From an uncultured Collinsella sp. (GTDB lineage Bacteria; Actinomycetota; Coriobacteriia; Coriobacteriales; Coriobacteriaceae): a stretch of DNA of 63,369 nt. Under the pieces are notes generated by a model, which searched no databases, had not been told where the DNA came from, and saw only the letters and a list, made by a program, of their open reading frames with translations. Shown here one piece after another: positions 49,608-58,515 of this stretch (the first letter of the stretch is position 1; every line of letters starts with the position of its first letter). The position numbers and the translations under genes were made by a program. The DNA is taken from contig CABUTO010000007.1 of NCBI GenBank assembly GCA_902494535.1, positions 1 through 63,369 of the forward strand. The letters run 5' to 3'.

Positions 49608-51215
49608 TTAGTGGCGGAAGTGGCGAGCGCCCGTAAACACCATAGCAATATTGTGCTCATTGCAGGCCTGGATGCTCTCGTCGTCGCGCTTGGAGCCGCC
49701 GGGCTGGATGATGCAGGTCACGCCGTGTGCGGCAAGCACGTCGACGTTGTCGCGGAACGGGAAGAACGCATCGCTTGCGCAGGCAAAGCCGCCCTTCTCC
49801 ACGCCCTCGCGCTCGCAGAAGTCCTCGGCACGCTCGCAGGCAAGCAGTGCGGAGTCAACGCGGTTAGGCTGACCCGGGCCCATGCCAATGCCGGCCTTAT
49901 CCTTGGAGACCAGGATGGCGTTGGACTTGACGCCCTTGCAGACCTTCCAGGCAAACTCGAGCTCAGCCATCTCGGCGTCGGTGGGCTTGCGGTCGGTGGG
50001 GAACGTAAAGGTCGCGGGATCCTCGGTCACATGGTCGACCTCCTGCACCAGCATGCCGCCGTCGATGGAACGAAGCTCCACCTGGGCGCCGTGGTCCACG
50101 CCGCCGGTCGCCAACACGCGCAGGTTGGGGCGCTTGGCCATGCGCTCGAGCGCCTCGGCAGTGTAGCTCGGGGCGATGATGACCTCGACGAACTGCTTGT
50201 TCTGATCGGCAAAGTGCTCGACTAGCTCATAGGGAACCTCGCGGTTGCAGGCGATGATGCCGCCAAAGGCGCTCTTGGGATCGCAGGCGAAAGCGCGGTC
50301 GTAGGCGGCAGTGATGTCCTCGGCAACGGCGGAACCGCAGGGGTTCTGGTGCTTGAGGATTACGCAGGCCGGTTCGTCGAACTCGCGGACCAGGTTCCAG
50401 GCGGCGTCGGCATCCAGATAGTTGTTGTAGCTGAGCGGCTTGCCCTGGATCTGCTCGGAGCCCACGAGCGGGAATTGCGAGCTCGCGGTGTTCTCGCAGC
50501 CCTCGGCAAAGCGGTAGACCGTAGCCTTCTGCTGAGGATTCTCGCCATAGCGCAGGTCGTCGACCTTCTCCAGCGAGATCTCGAGCTTGGCAGAGGTGTC
50601 CGCCACGTCGCTTGCTTGGGCGGCAAGCCAACGGGAGATAGCCGTGTCGTAGGCGGCGGTGGTCTGGTAGACCTTCACCTGCAGGCGACGACGGGTGGAA
50701 AGCGTGGTGCAGCCACCGGTCTCGTGCATCTCGGCCAGGACGGCATCATAGTCGGCCGGGTCGGAGATGACGGTAACGCTCGCGGCGTTCTTGGCAGCAG
50801 AGCGCAGCATGGAGGGGCCACCGATGTCGATGTGCTCGATGGCGTCCGCAAAGGTGACCTCGGGGTTGGCAACGGTCTTCTCGAACTCGTACAGGTTGAC
50901 GACGACCAGGTCGATCAGCTTAATGCCGTGCTCAGCGGCCTCCTGCATGTGCTGCTCGGAATCGCGGCGGGCCAGCAGCGCACCGTGAACCTTGGGGTGC
51001 AGCGTCTTGACGCGGCCGTCCATCATCTCGGGATAGCCCGTGAACTCCTCGATGGGGGTTACGGGAACGCCCGCGTCCTCGATGGCACGAGCCGTGCCGC
51101 CCGTAGAGATGATCTCGACGCCAAAGTCGTCAACCAGCGTCCGTGCGAAATCGACGACGCCCGTCTTATCGGTAACCGAGATCAACGCGCGTGCGATCTT
51201 CACATCAGATCCCAT
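49608..51215 (-). CDS. purH: Bifunctional AICAR formyltransferase/IMP cyclohydrolase
   Basis: The 535-aa enzyme performs the last two steps of IMP synthesis. The N-terminal MGS-like cyclohydrolase domain (about 1-200) has ALISVTDKTGVVDFA, STGGTARAI, DGRVKTLHPKVHGALLA and LVVVNLYEFE. The AICAR transformylase domain has DLRYGENPQQKA, VILKHQNPCGSAV, the PKSAFGGIIACNREV segment and the C-terminal AFFPFRDNVD and TGARHFRH end. GGAGG precedes the ATG. No other purine genes lie adjacent. Confidence 0.96.
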   Translation of the reverse strand: MGSDVKIARALISVTDKTGVVDFARTLVDDFGVEIISTGGTARAIEDAGVPVTPIEEFTGYPEMMDGRVKTLHPKVHGALLARRDSEQHMQEAAEHGIKLIDLVVVNLYEFEKTVANPEVTFADAIEHIDIGGPSMLRSAAKNAASVTVISDPADYDAVLAEMHETGGCTTLSTRRRLQVKVYQTTAAYDTAISRWLAAQASDVADTSAKLEISLEKVDDLRYGENPQQKATVYRFAEGCENTASSQFPLVGSEQIQGKPLSYNNYLDADAAWNLVREFDEPACVILKHQNPCGSAVAEDITAAYDRAFACDPKSAFGGIIACNREVPYELVEHFADQNKQFVEVIIAPSYTAEALERMAKRPNLRVLATGGVDHGAQVELRSIDGGMLVQEVDHVTEDPATFTFPTDRKPTDAEMAELEFAWKVCKGVKSNAILVSKDKAGIGMGPGQPNRVDSALLACERAEDFCEREGVEKGGFACASDAFFPFRDNVDVLAAHGVTCIIQPGGSKRDDESIQACNEHNIAMVFTGARHFRH

Positions 51216-51492
51216 GCAGTCCTCCTGTCTGGTACGCCGCCGTGCTCTGTGAGTCGGTGATACGTCGATCTGCAGCGCTCGCGCAGCGGCATTGAAAATA
51301 CTGATTTAATGTAGCGCATCGAGCGCATCGATGCACCCCGCAACGGGCGCATGTGCAGAAAAAGTTTGCGAGCGGAGGGGATGGGCCCGGCACCGGGCAC
51401 GGTGAGTTCATGGAACACAGGGGCACCATAATTAGATGCCAATGGCGTGGTAGAACTGTGCTCGATATGCATCCGCAAAAGAAAGAGGCACC

Positions 51493-52134
51493 ATGGTCTC
51501 GCGGGTTCTCTACCGACCGTTTGATACCGAAGACTTCGACGCCATCGCGCTGATTCTGCAGCAACTTTGGCATAACAATTCGGATAACGATGAGTACAAC
51601 CGCCTTGAGGCCGCGTGCGACCTCGCCTATTGCCTTTCGTCATCGACGTTTTCGCAGGTTGCGGTGATTGACGGCGAGGCGCGCGGCATTGCACTTGCAC
51701 GCGCAGGACAGAACTCCGGCGCCACCGTTAAGGAACATTGGATGGATACCGAACGCGCGCTGCTATCGCAGATGCGTGAGCTGGAGCCCGATGCGTGCGC
51801 CGAGTATCTCTCATTTGTGCGCGCAACCATCCGAACCAACAACCGCCTGCTCGAGAGCAGCCCGTTGCCGCACGACAACGAGGTCACGCTGCTTGCCGTG
51901 GATCGCGATGTCCATGGCCTGGGCGTTGGCACGGTTCTGCTCGATGCCGCGGTCTCGCACCTGTCCTCGCTTGGAGCGACGAGGGCGCACCTGTACACCG
52001 ACTCCAACTGCTCGTGGAAGTTCTACGAGCTGCACGGCTTTAAGCGCACGGCCACGCACCGCGCCAACCGCGAAGAGCGCCGTCACGACATGCCGCGCGA
52101 AAGCTTCCTCTACGAACTCGATCTAACAGCCTAA
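51493..52134 (+). CDS. GNAT-family N-acetyltransferase
   Basis: The 213-aa protein has the acetyl-CoA-binding motif A, LLAVDRDVHGLGVGTVLLDA (about 135-154), and motif B, YTDSNCSWKFYELHGFKR. The N-terminal half is longer than in minimal GNATs and has no recognised substrate motif. The acceptor is unknown. AAAGAGG lies 5 nt before the ATG. It is divergent from purH with a 277-nt gap in which I see no further gene. Confidence 0.88.
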   Translation: MVSRVLYRPFDTEDFDAIALILQQLWHNNSDNDEYNRLEAACDLAYCLSSSTFSQVAVIDGEARGIALARAGQNSGATVKEHWMDTERALLSQMRELEPDACAEYLSFVRATIRTNNRLLESSPLPHDNEVTLLAVDRDVHGLGVGTVLLDAAVSHLSSLGATRAHLYTDSNCSWKFYELHGFKRTATHRANREERRHDMPRESFLYELDLTA

Positions 52135-52149
52135 ACCTGGCAGCCATAC

Positions 52150-52196
52150 CTAGTCATTTAGGGATGTTCCCAGTGATTAGTCGTTGGGGACAGCCT
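52150..52196. repeat. GGGACGTTCC/TGACTAGTCA-family repeat (degenerate)
   Basis: TAGTCATTTAGGGATGTTCC, then GATTAGTCGTTGGGGACAG, repeats the words of the nested element at 98-259. Arms are imperfect. Confidence 0.6.
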
Positions 52197-52211
52197 TCGT
52201 AGGTAGCGCAT

Positions 52212-52263
52212 AAAAATGGGATGGATCCGTCGGCAGTCGCCGGAGAAGATCCATCCCAAAAAT
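52212..52263. terminator. Bidirectional terminator
   Basis: AAAAATGGGATGGATC / GATCCATCCCAAAAATC arms, 20-nt loop, between convergent GNAT and DUF2207 genes. Confidence 0.85.
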
Positions 52264-52272
52264 CAGAGCGCG

Positions 52273-54216
52273 CTAGAACGTTCCGCCGACGCCTCCGCCG
52301 ACGCCGCCGCCTCCGCCGCCAGAGAAGCCGCCGCCTCCGCCGCCGCCCGAGCTGTCGGAGCTCGACGCCAGCTCACGGATGCTCTCGTGATACACGGCAT
52401 CGAACGAATCGAGCGGAGGCTCGATACCGTAATGATGGTAGTACCACCAGTAGCAGGGATAATTGTCATAGAAGCCGTCGGCCTCACGCACCTCGGGCGG
52501 CACGGCCTCGGCCAGCTGTCGCAGCACTTCTTTCGAAACGCCCAGGGCAACGCCCATCACCAGCAGCTTGTTCCACAGCACCAGATCGCCCGGGACGGCT
52601 TCCTTTAGGCGTGTGAAATCCTCGAGCCAATGCTTGAGCGCCTTGCAGCGAGCCGCCACCTCGGCGCCCTCCGGCGTAAAGCGGCGGAACGTAAGGCCCA
52701 CGCCAATGCCCACCAGCACAATCGGCACCGAGATAACCGCGGCGGTAATGTTCGCCTGTGCGCCATCGGTAAAGAAGATGGATCCCACGGGAACAAAGGC
52801 AATCAGGATACCAAGAACCAGGCAAAACACCATTGCAACAATGCCGTCCGAGGCAACGTACTCGCTATCGGCCAGCTTGCCCTTAACGGTGTTCTGATAG
52901 TCCTCGAGCTTGTCACCCACGGGTGTAGCGTGCTGCTTGACGTAGTGCTGCAGCTCGTCGAACGTGCGCGAACGGTCACCGTTCTCGTCAAGCTTAGCAC
53001 CGGCAAAGAAGACCTTGAGCACCATGTGGTCAATGCCCTTGGCCGACTTCCAGCCCGCATCACTCACCGTCACGCGATACGTCTGCTCTTCTTTTTCACG
53101 CCCCAACAGACCCTTCTTGGCCTTGGTCACGGTCGCCTGCTCCAGCTTGATCACACGGTCGTCAGTGAGCTTCATGAGCGTGGCGATATATGCCTGATCG
53201 GGCACCTCGTTCCAGCTCATGAGGGCCGAAAGCACGGCGGGATGGTCGGCCGAAGGCACATCGCGGAAATATTCGTCCTGGAAAAGCGGCTTGGGCTTGC
53301 GCTTGCGCAGCTTAAGCATAACGATTGTGCCGGTAAAGGCCACCGCCGCAACAACACTTAGCACGGCAAGTGCATTAGCAATCATGCGAGCGTGAGCGCG
53401 GCGGGCGTTAGCTTCGTCGGCCCATTCCTTCTCTTCGCTCAGGATCGTTGACATGCGCTCTTCGCCCGAGGCGGCAAGCTGCGGCACCCAGTCGCTGGGG
53501 AAGGCGATGCGTGCCTCGGCGAATTCGCCCTGATGCACGCAGGGAATGGTATAGGTGACCATGGGCTCGTCCTCATCGAGCGACACGTCGCCCGTCAGCG
53601 GACCGTGGCCCCATGCGCGGAAGTTATCGCCTTTGACGGCCGCCGTCCCAGCAGCGGCATTTGCGAAGCGCACTTCCATCTCGACATCGTCGGAATCCGC
53701 AGACCAGCCGTCGCCCACGAACTTCCAGTAGAGCTCGGCGGTATCGGCCCAGTTCATAACCGCACCGGTCATGGTGTAGCTCACGTAATAAATCGCGCTG
53801 TCGCCGCTCTCGTGGGGGCTGAACACCTTAATCCTTACGCCGTCACCGGCCTGCTCGACCGTGTAGACGCCAGAATCGCCCTTGTTCGCGCTATCGACTT
53901 TGTTAAACGCGGTGTCCTCTTCCTCGACACTCAGCACGTCAACGCCCGCCGTGCCGCCCTGCTGGTTGGTGCCCGTATTGATCTCCCAAAACACGCCGTT
54001 GATGTCGTCGTCGAAATCAAACTGGCGTCCCTCGACAACGGTCAGCGATCCATCGGCCTCGACCGTGGCACTGATGTAGGTTTGGGTCATGGAATACCCG
54101 TCGGCACGTGCAACGGCGGGCAACAGCAGCAGCGCGCACGCGACGAGCGCGCAAATGGAAGCAAATCGCGCAAACGGGCAGCGCTGCCGACAGGTCTTGG
54201 CAACGGGGGCGTTCAT
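52273..54216 (-). CDS. DUF2207 membrane protein with Gly-rich C-terminus
   Basis: The 647-aa protein has a signal peptide (to about residue 38, ARADG), an extracytoplasmic beta-rich DUF2207 domain (YISATVEADGSLTVVEGRQFDF, TIPCVHQGEFAEARIAFPSDW), a membrane segment near 285-305, a cytoplasmic stretch with KLTDDRVIKLE, two further membrane segments near 455-500 and a tail ending in runs of Gly. This is the usual DUF2207 layout; its function is unknown. ATG at 54216 has AAAGGAT 8 nt upstream. It stands alone. Confidence 0.87.
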   Translation of the reverse strand: MNAPVAKTCRQRCPFARFASICALVACALLLLPAVARADGYSMTQTYISATVEADGSLTVVEGRQFDFDDDINGVFWEINTGTNQQGGTAGVDVLSVEEEDTAFNKVDSANKGDSGVYTVEQAGDGVRIKVFSPHESGDSAIYYVSYTMTGAVMNWADTAELYWKFVGDGWSADSDDVEMEVRFANAAAGTAAVKGDNFRAWGHGPLTGDVSLDEDEPMVTYTIPCVHQGEFAEARIAFPSDWVPQLAASGEERMSTILSEEKEWADEANARRAHARMIANALAVLSVVAAVAFTGTIVMLKLRKRKPKPLFQDEYFRDVPSADHPAVLSALMSWNEVPDQAYIATLMKLTDDRVIKLEQATVTKAKKGLLGREKEEQTYRVTVSDAGWKSAKGIDHMVLKVFFAGAKLDENGDRSRTFDELQHYVKQHATPVGDKLEDYQNTVKGKLADSEYVASDGIVAMVFCLVLGILIAFVPVGSIFFTDGAQANITAAVISVPIVLVGIGVGLTFRRFTPEGAEVAARCKALKHWLEDFTRLKEAVPGDLVLWNKLLVMGVALGVSKEVLRQLAEAVPPEVREADGFYDNYPCYWWYYHHYGIEPPLDSFDAVYHESIRELASSSDSSGGGGGGGFSGGGGGGVGGGVGGTF

Positions 54217-54329
54217 AGGCACATCCTTTGTCTGTGATACAAGTAGCGTCATTGTCCCACGTTTGCGGGTTCATGTGACGAACATCTAGGTCAGCGGAGT
54301 ATCAAACGGGACGAAAGTCACGCCCGCGG

Positions 54330-54380
54330 CCGGCACCTGGGGACGTTCCTTATCTGCCGGCAATCTGGGACACTCCTTGG
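54330..54380. repeat. GGGGACGTTCC/TGCCGGCA-family repeat (partial)
   Basis: GGCACCTGGGGACGTTCCTT and CTGCCGGCAATCTGGGACAC echo the family found at 98-259 and 28032-28089. No full inverted arm is left. Confidence 0.6.
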
Positions 54381-54420
54381 CATAGCCCGCTCCGGCAATA
54401 GATACCACTTCATAGCTCCG

Positions 54421-54592
54421 TCACAGGTGTAGCGGCTTTGTGTGGGCGCGGCGTGAGCCGATTAAGCCGGCGAGCGAGGGGCATAAAGCAGTTGAGCGAA
54501 AACGGTTTGCCCCTTTGCCGTTCGCTTGAGGATCATGTCCCCCTTTTCCGCGGAAACCCCGGCAGTTGCGAAGAGCTGCCGGGGTTTCTGTC
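54421..54592 (+). ncRNA. Possible small RNA ahead of gluQ
   Basis: Within the gene-free stretch 54217-54730, TGAGCGAAAACGG/CCGTTCGCTTGA-type arms (about 54491-54530) are followed by a perfect 13-bp hairpin GAAACCCCGGCAG/CTGCCGGGGTTTC (54553-54588) and TTTC-TGTCGTTT. This looks like a structured transcript with a terminator. The only ORF here (63 codons) lacks a ribosome-binding site. Confidence 0.3.
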
Positions 54593-54730
54593 GTTTGAGG
54601 GGTTGAAGGGGCTGAGCTTGGGGCGGTAATCGAGGTGTTGAGTCGGTGCCCGCCGCGCACAACACGCAGCCTCGGCAACTCGCGAGCATCGACGACGCCC
54701 CCCACCTCACCCCGCGCTATACTCGTCCGC

Positions 54731-55750
54731 ATGGATATCAACGCATGCAACATAGCAACGCCCGCCGTGGCCACGTCGACGGCGCCCAACAGCAAGCTCG
54801 CCCCCGCCCTCGCGCCTGTCGTGGGCCGTTTCGCCCCGTCGCCCTCGGGCCGCATGCACCTAGGCAACGTGTTCAGCTGCCTGTGCGCATGGCTTTCGGC
54901 CCGCAGCCAAGGCGGCAGCATCGTGTTGCGCATCGAGGACCTAGACGATCGCTGCAAGCGCCCGGAACTTGCCGCTCAACTGATTGGCGACCTGGCCTGG
55001 CTAGGGCTTGAGTGGGACGAAGGCCCCTACTACCAGCACGATCGCCTTGACCTGTACGAGAGCGCCTTGCACCAGCTACAAGACGCCGACCTCACCTATC
55101 CCTGCTTTTGCACGCGCGCCGAGCTCCACGCCGCGAGCGCGCCGCATGCCAGCGACGGCACGCCCATCTACCGCGGCGCGTGCCGAGGCCTTTCTGCCGA
55201 AGAAATCGCCCGCCGCAGTGCCCTGCGCGCTCCCGCCACGCGCCTGCGCGTGCCCACCGTCGACGACCTCGCCAGCGACGTGATCGAATTCGTGGACCGC
55301 ACGTACGGAGCCCAATGCGAGGCACTCGCCACCGAGTGCGGCGACTTTTTGGTGCGCCGCAGCGACGGCGTTTTTGCCTACCAGCTAGCCGTGGTGGTCG
55401 ACGACGCTGCCATGGGCGTCACCGAGATCGTACGCGGATGCGACCTGCTTGGTTCCACGCCGCGCCAGATCTATCTGCAACATCTGCTGGGACTGCCCAC
55501 ACCGCGCTACGCGCACATTCCGCTGCTCATGTCGCCGGACGGCCGCCGCCTTTCCAAGCGCGATCGCGATCTGGACCTGGGCGAGCTCCGCACCCGCTTT
55601 GGCACACCCGAGGCACTGTTGGGATGGCTCGCCGGGCAAACAGGCATCGCGCCGGACGCCACACCGCGCTCTGCCGAGCAGCTGGTCGAGCACTTTAGCT
55701 GGGATGTTATCCGTACGCATCGGGAAAACATCACTGTAACGGTCGAGTAG
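54731..55750 (+). CDS. gluQ: Glutamyl-Q tRNA(Asp) synthetase
   Basis: The 339-aa protein resembles the catalytic half of GluRS: FAPSPSGRMHLG (HIGH region, 34-45), RIEDLDDRC, zinc-site candidates in YPCFCTRAEL and YRGACRG, and RLSKRDRD (KMSKS region). No anticodon-binding domain is present, as in GluQ, which glutamylates queuosine in tRNA-Asp. There is no Shine-Dalgarno site before ATG 54731. A TATACT -10-like box ends 8 nt upstream, so a leaderless mRNA is possible. In-frame codons upstream to 54635 look non-coding. Confidence 0.85.
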   Translation: MDINACNIATPAVATSTAPNSKLAPALAPVVGRFAPSPSGRMHLGNVFSCLCAWLSARSQGGSIVLRIEDLDDRCKRPELAAQLIGDLAWLGLEWDEGPYYQHDRLDLYESALHQLQDADLTYPCFCTRAELHAASAPHASDGTPIYRGACRGLSAEEIARRSALRAPATRLRVPTVDDLASDVIEFVDRTYGAQCEALATECGDFLVRRSDGVFAYQLAVVVDDAAMGVTEIVRGCDLLGSTPRQIYLQHLLGLPTPRYAHIPLLMSPDGRRLSKRDRDLDLGELRTRFGTPEALLGWLAGQTGIAPDATPRSAEQLVEHFSWDVIRTHRENITVTVE

Positions 55751-55765
55751 CCAGTCTCCCCGCCT

Positions 55766-56491
55766 CTACGCAACATCCCAGGATTGGAGTTCGTCGCCCA
55801 GGCGAACGATGCAGTTGTAGAGCACGGTATGGCGCTCGGCCGGGTTGGCATCCCGATGAAAATGCCCGTAATACCAGTGCTTGTAGTCCAGGTGGTCCTC
55901 CAGCTCGTCGAAAAACGTGGTGAGTCGATCGACATCGGGATAATTCCAGCCAGGTGCCGGGTAGAGCGTGGGCGAAAGCATGCGCGTGGAGCAGGTGTGG
56001 GTGATCACGTAGTCGACCTTCCAGCCCACGCTGTCGAGCTTTGCCCGCGCCTCCTCAAAGTTGCGCTCATCCGGCAACTCCTGCGGCCACCAGCTGGAAT
56101 ACGGAATGCGGTATTCCTTGTCCACGCTCGTGGCGCCGCCCATGGTAAAGACCGTTGAGCTGTCAAGTTCAAAAACCTCGCCACGCGTCAGGCGCCGTAT
56201 GGGCGAGGTATCCGACAGGCGCTGCGTCAGCCCACCGTGCCACAGCTCCATGGGACGCTCCGCCCAGTGATCGAAACGCTCGTGATTGCCGTCGACGAAC
56301 AGCACGGTATAGGGACGCGATTCCAGCCAGGCGATATCGGCACATTCCTCGGCAGAGAAATCCCACGGAAAGCCAAAGTCGCCCGCGACAATCAGATAGT
56401 CGTCGCTCGTCAGGCTATCCCCAAGCTCCCAGTCGCGAAGCTTTTGCATGTCGACGCCGCCGTGAATATCGCCCGTCACATAGACCGTCAT
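55766..56491 (-). CDS. Calcineurin-like metallophosphoesterase
   Basis: The 241-aa protein has the five metallophosphoesterase motifs: VTGDIHGG, IVAGDFGF, VDGNHERFD, ITHTCS and YYGHFHRD. These hold a bimetal site that cleaves a phosphomono- or diester; the substrate is not predictable. ATG at 56491 was taken because the protein then begins TVYVTGDIH, the first beta strand; a 12-codon extension was rejected. It is convergent with gluQ. Confidence 0.87.
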   Translation of the reverse strand: MTVYVTGDIHGGVDMQKLRDWELGDSLTSDDYLIVAGDFGFPWDFSAEECADIAWLESRPYTVLFVDGNHERFDHWAERPMELWHGGLTQRLSDTSPIRRLTRGEVFELDSSTVFTMGGATSVDKEYRIPYSSWWPQELPDERNFEEARAKLDSVGWKVDYVITHTCSTRMLSPTLYPAPGWNYPDVDRLTTFFDELEDHLDYKHWYYGHFHRDANPAERHTVLYNCIVRLGDELQSWDVA

Positions 56492-56576
56492 CGGATCACC
56501 ACTTCCCTGTAAGTCGCTAGCCCACATTCTGCACGATCACTAAGTCAACCGTTCCAGCCCTTCCATCCTTTGGGAC

Positions 56577-56816
56577 CTACCCCTCGCTCTTCCATCCAAA
56601 CGGGTCAAACACCCAAAAGATCAGATCGAGCACGCCGCCGGTCATCATGGCGCCGGCAAGAGCAATGCAAACGTGCAGAGAGCTGGCACTTCGGAGCACG
56701 TCGAATGGCCCCAGAACAGCCAGCAGCGCGACCGCTGCGCCGGCAAGGCACAGCGCGAGGCACGGCCCCGCGTCCTTAACGCACTTCTTTGCGAGATGCT
56801 TGGTGTTGTCACTCAT
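56577..56816 (-). CDS. Small membrane protein, two helices
   Basis: The 79-aa protein has two hydrophobic segments (about 15-36 and 45-66) with a basic N-terminus (NTKHLAKKCVKD) and ends FDPFGWKSEG. ATG at 56816 has AAGGAG 9 nt upstream; a 50-codon upstream extension lacks such support. The family is unknown. It lies 85 nt upstream of the phosphoesterase gene on the same strand. Confidence 0.62.
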   Translation of the reverse strand: MSDNTKHLAKKCVKDAGPCLALCLAGAAVALLAVLGPFDVLRSASSLHVCIALAGAMMTGGVLDLIFWVFDPFGWKSEG

Positions 56817-57022
56817 CGGTATCGAACTCCTTAGAGGGTCGTTGTTCAGACGCATGCCGCCGCGGCAGAGCGGGGCGGCAGGGTAAGTGTCACATGCTGT
56901 GCGGACATCAATGGAGAAACCGCCTGCTCGACCAACCTTTGACGCCGTTTTGCACCGGCACCACATCCCCCGCTATCGAGGTCTAATACTTTTCCCACCG
57001 CTACCCAAAAACTCATCCAACG

Positions 57023-57056
57023 TTAATCTTGGCTCAAGAATCGCTTAATCTATAAC
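57023..57056 (+). promoter_or_regulatory. Promoter with direct TTAATC repeats before the DUF4342 operon
   Basis: TTGGCT (57029-57034), 16 nt and TATAAC (57051-57056) resemble a sigma70 promoter. TTAATC occurs at 57023-57028 and 57045-57050, 22 nt apart, as expected for a response-regulator site. The remainder of 56817-57174 shows nothing clear. Confidence 0.5.
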
Positions 57057-57174
57057 CTGCACTATAGAGTTCGACCAAGGGCGGGGCGGCGCCGCGCAAC
57101 GCAGGCCGCCGAACGCAACGCTCGCGCCCGGGCAGATCGCCCGGCGTCGCGCCCATCGAACGAAAGGACAGGTC

Positions 57175-57717
57175 ATGGACGACCTCGAAAAAGTTGAAAC
57201 CATCCGCACCAAGTGCAACGTGAGCTACACCGATGCCAAAGCCGCGCTCGACGCCGCCGACGGCAACGTTTTGGACGCCATCATTTGGCTCGAGTCGCAA
57301 GGCAAGACCCAGACCACGTCGGCGCACGCCGCCACCGAGTCCGCGCCAGTCGATGAGCCCTCAGCCGAGATGGTCGCCGCGCAGGCCGCCTACGAGAAGT
57401 CGAGCGAAAAGACCGACTTCTCCAAGAAGATGGACAGCGTATGGGAGTACCTCAAAAAGCTCTTCCGCCTGAGCCTGGACACCAAGTTTATCGCCACGCG
57501 CCGCGATGCGATCATCCTCAACATCCCCATCCTGATCCCCATCATCGCCCTGTTTGCCTGGGGCGCTACGATTTGGCTGATGCTGATTGGCCTGTTCTTT
57601 GGCATGCGCTACCGCATCGACAGCGACGGCGACGTGCCCGGCAGTATCAACAACCTTATGAATCACGCCGCCGATGCCGCGGACGACATCAAGCAAAATC
57701 TGAACGACGACAAGTAA
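57175..57717 (+). CDS. DUF4342/UBA-Ts-N-like membrane protein
   Basis: The 180-aa protein starts with a UBA-like three-helix domain (LEKVETIRTKCNVSYTDAKAALDAADGNVLDAI in pieces, as in the EF-Ts N-terminus). A linker follows, then the DUF4342 region with a two-segment membrane hairpin (about 112-142; LNIPILIPIIALFAWGATIW) and an acidic tail. GAAAGGA precedes the ATG. It lies 18 nt before a response regulator and histidine kinase, so it may work with them, for example as a sensor accessory. The function is unproven. Confidence 0.8.
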   Translation: MDDLEKVETIRTKCNVSYTDAKAALDAADGNVLDAIIWLESQGKTQTTSAHAATESAPVDEPSAEMVAAQAAYEKSSEKTDFSKKMDSVWEYLKKLFRLSLDTKFIATRRDAIILNIPILIPIIALFAWGATIWLMLIGLFFGMRYRIDSDGDVPGSINNLMNHAADAADDIKQNLNDDK

Positions 57718-57735
57718 TCGCAGACGGGGGCACGC

Positions 57736-58515
57736 ATGGCACGGATCCTGATCGTAGAGGACGAGGAGACAATCGCCCGCTTTGTGACGCTCGAGCTGGA
57801 GCACGAGGGCTACCAGGTGGAACACGCCGCCGATGGCCGCACCGCCGTGGACCTGGCGCTGGAGCGCAACTACGATCTTATTCTGCTCGATGTGCTGTTG
57901 CCGCAGCTCAACGGCATGGAGGTCCTGCGGCGCGTCCGCAAGCACAAGGATGTGCCGGTGATAATGGTCACCGCGCGCGATGCCGTGATGGACAAGGTGG
58001 CCGGGCTCGATGCCGGCGCCGACGATTACCTGACCAAGCCGTTTGCGATTGAGGAGCTGTTCGCACGGATCCGCGTGGCGTTGAAGCGCTCGGAGGCCGT
58101 GCGGGCGGCTTCGGGCGTTGGCGGCATCGGGACGGGCGCGGCAGGCGGCACGGGTGTCGGCGCCACTGCGATGCCCCCGGTCAGTGACTCGACCCAGGTT
58201 TCCGCCTCGCTCTCCCCCGCCACGCTCGCCGCGGGTTCGGTCGTGCTCGATCCCGATCGCCGCGAAGTCACGGTCGGCGGCTCACCCATCGCGCTCACGG
58301 CCCGCGAGTTCGATGTCCTCGCCCTGCTTATGGCGCATGCCGAGACCGTGCTCACGCGCGAGCGCATCGCGCACGAAGCGCTGGGCTACGAATACGTGGG
58401 CGACACCAACAACGTCGACGTGCACATCGCGCACCTGCGTGCCAAGATCGAAGACGCCGGCGGCGCCCGCATCATCCAAACCGTGCGCGGGGTGGGCTAT
58501 GTCTGCCGTGCGTAA
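57736..58515 (+). CDS. OmpR-family response regulator
   Basis: The 259-aa regulator has an N-terminal receiver (RILIVEDEET, phosphorylated Asp52 in LILLDVLLP, DDYLTKPF) and a C-terminal winged helix (SPIALTAREFDVLALL ... NVDVHIAHLRAKIED). The linker between domains is unusually long (about 40 residues of Gly, Ala and Thr). It overlaps the kinase gene by 17 nt. ATG at 57736 follows GGGGGCAC; an upstream GACGGGGG is the likely ribosome-binding site. Confidence 0.93.
   Translation: MARILIVEDEETIARFVTLELEHEGYQVEHAADGRTAVDLALERNYDLILLDVLLPQLNGMEVLRRVRKHKDVPVIMVTARDAVMDKVAGLDAGADDYLTKPFAIEELFARIRVALKRSEAVRAASGVGGIGTGAAGGTGVGATAMPPVSDSTQVSASLSPATLAAGSVVLDPDRREVTVGGSPIALTAREFDVLALLMAHAETVLTRERIAHEALGYEYVGDTNNVDVHIAHLRAKIEDAGGARIIQTVRGVGYVCRA

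Noticed and set aside
54438..54629. 63-codon plus-strand ORF
   Set aside because: It has no ribosome-binding site, overlaps a strong hairpin and has no recognisable sequence.
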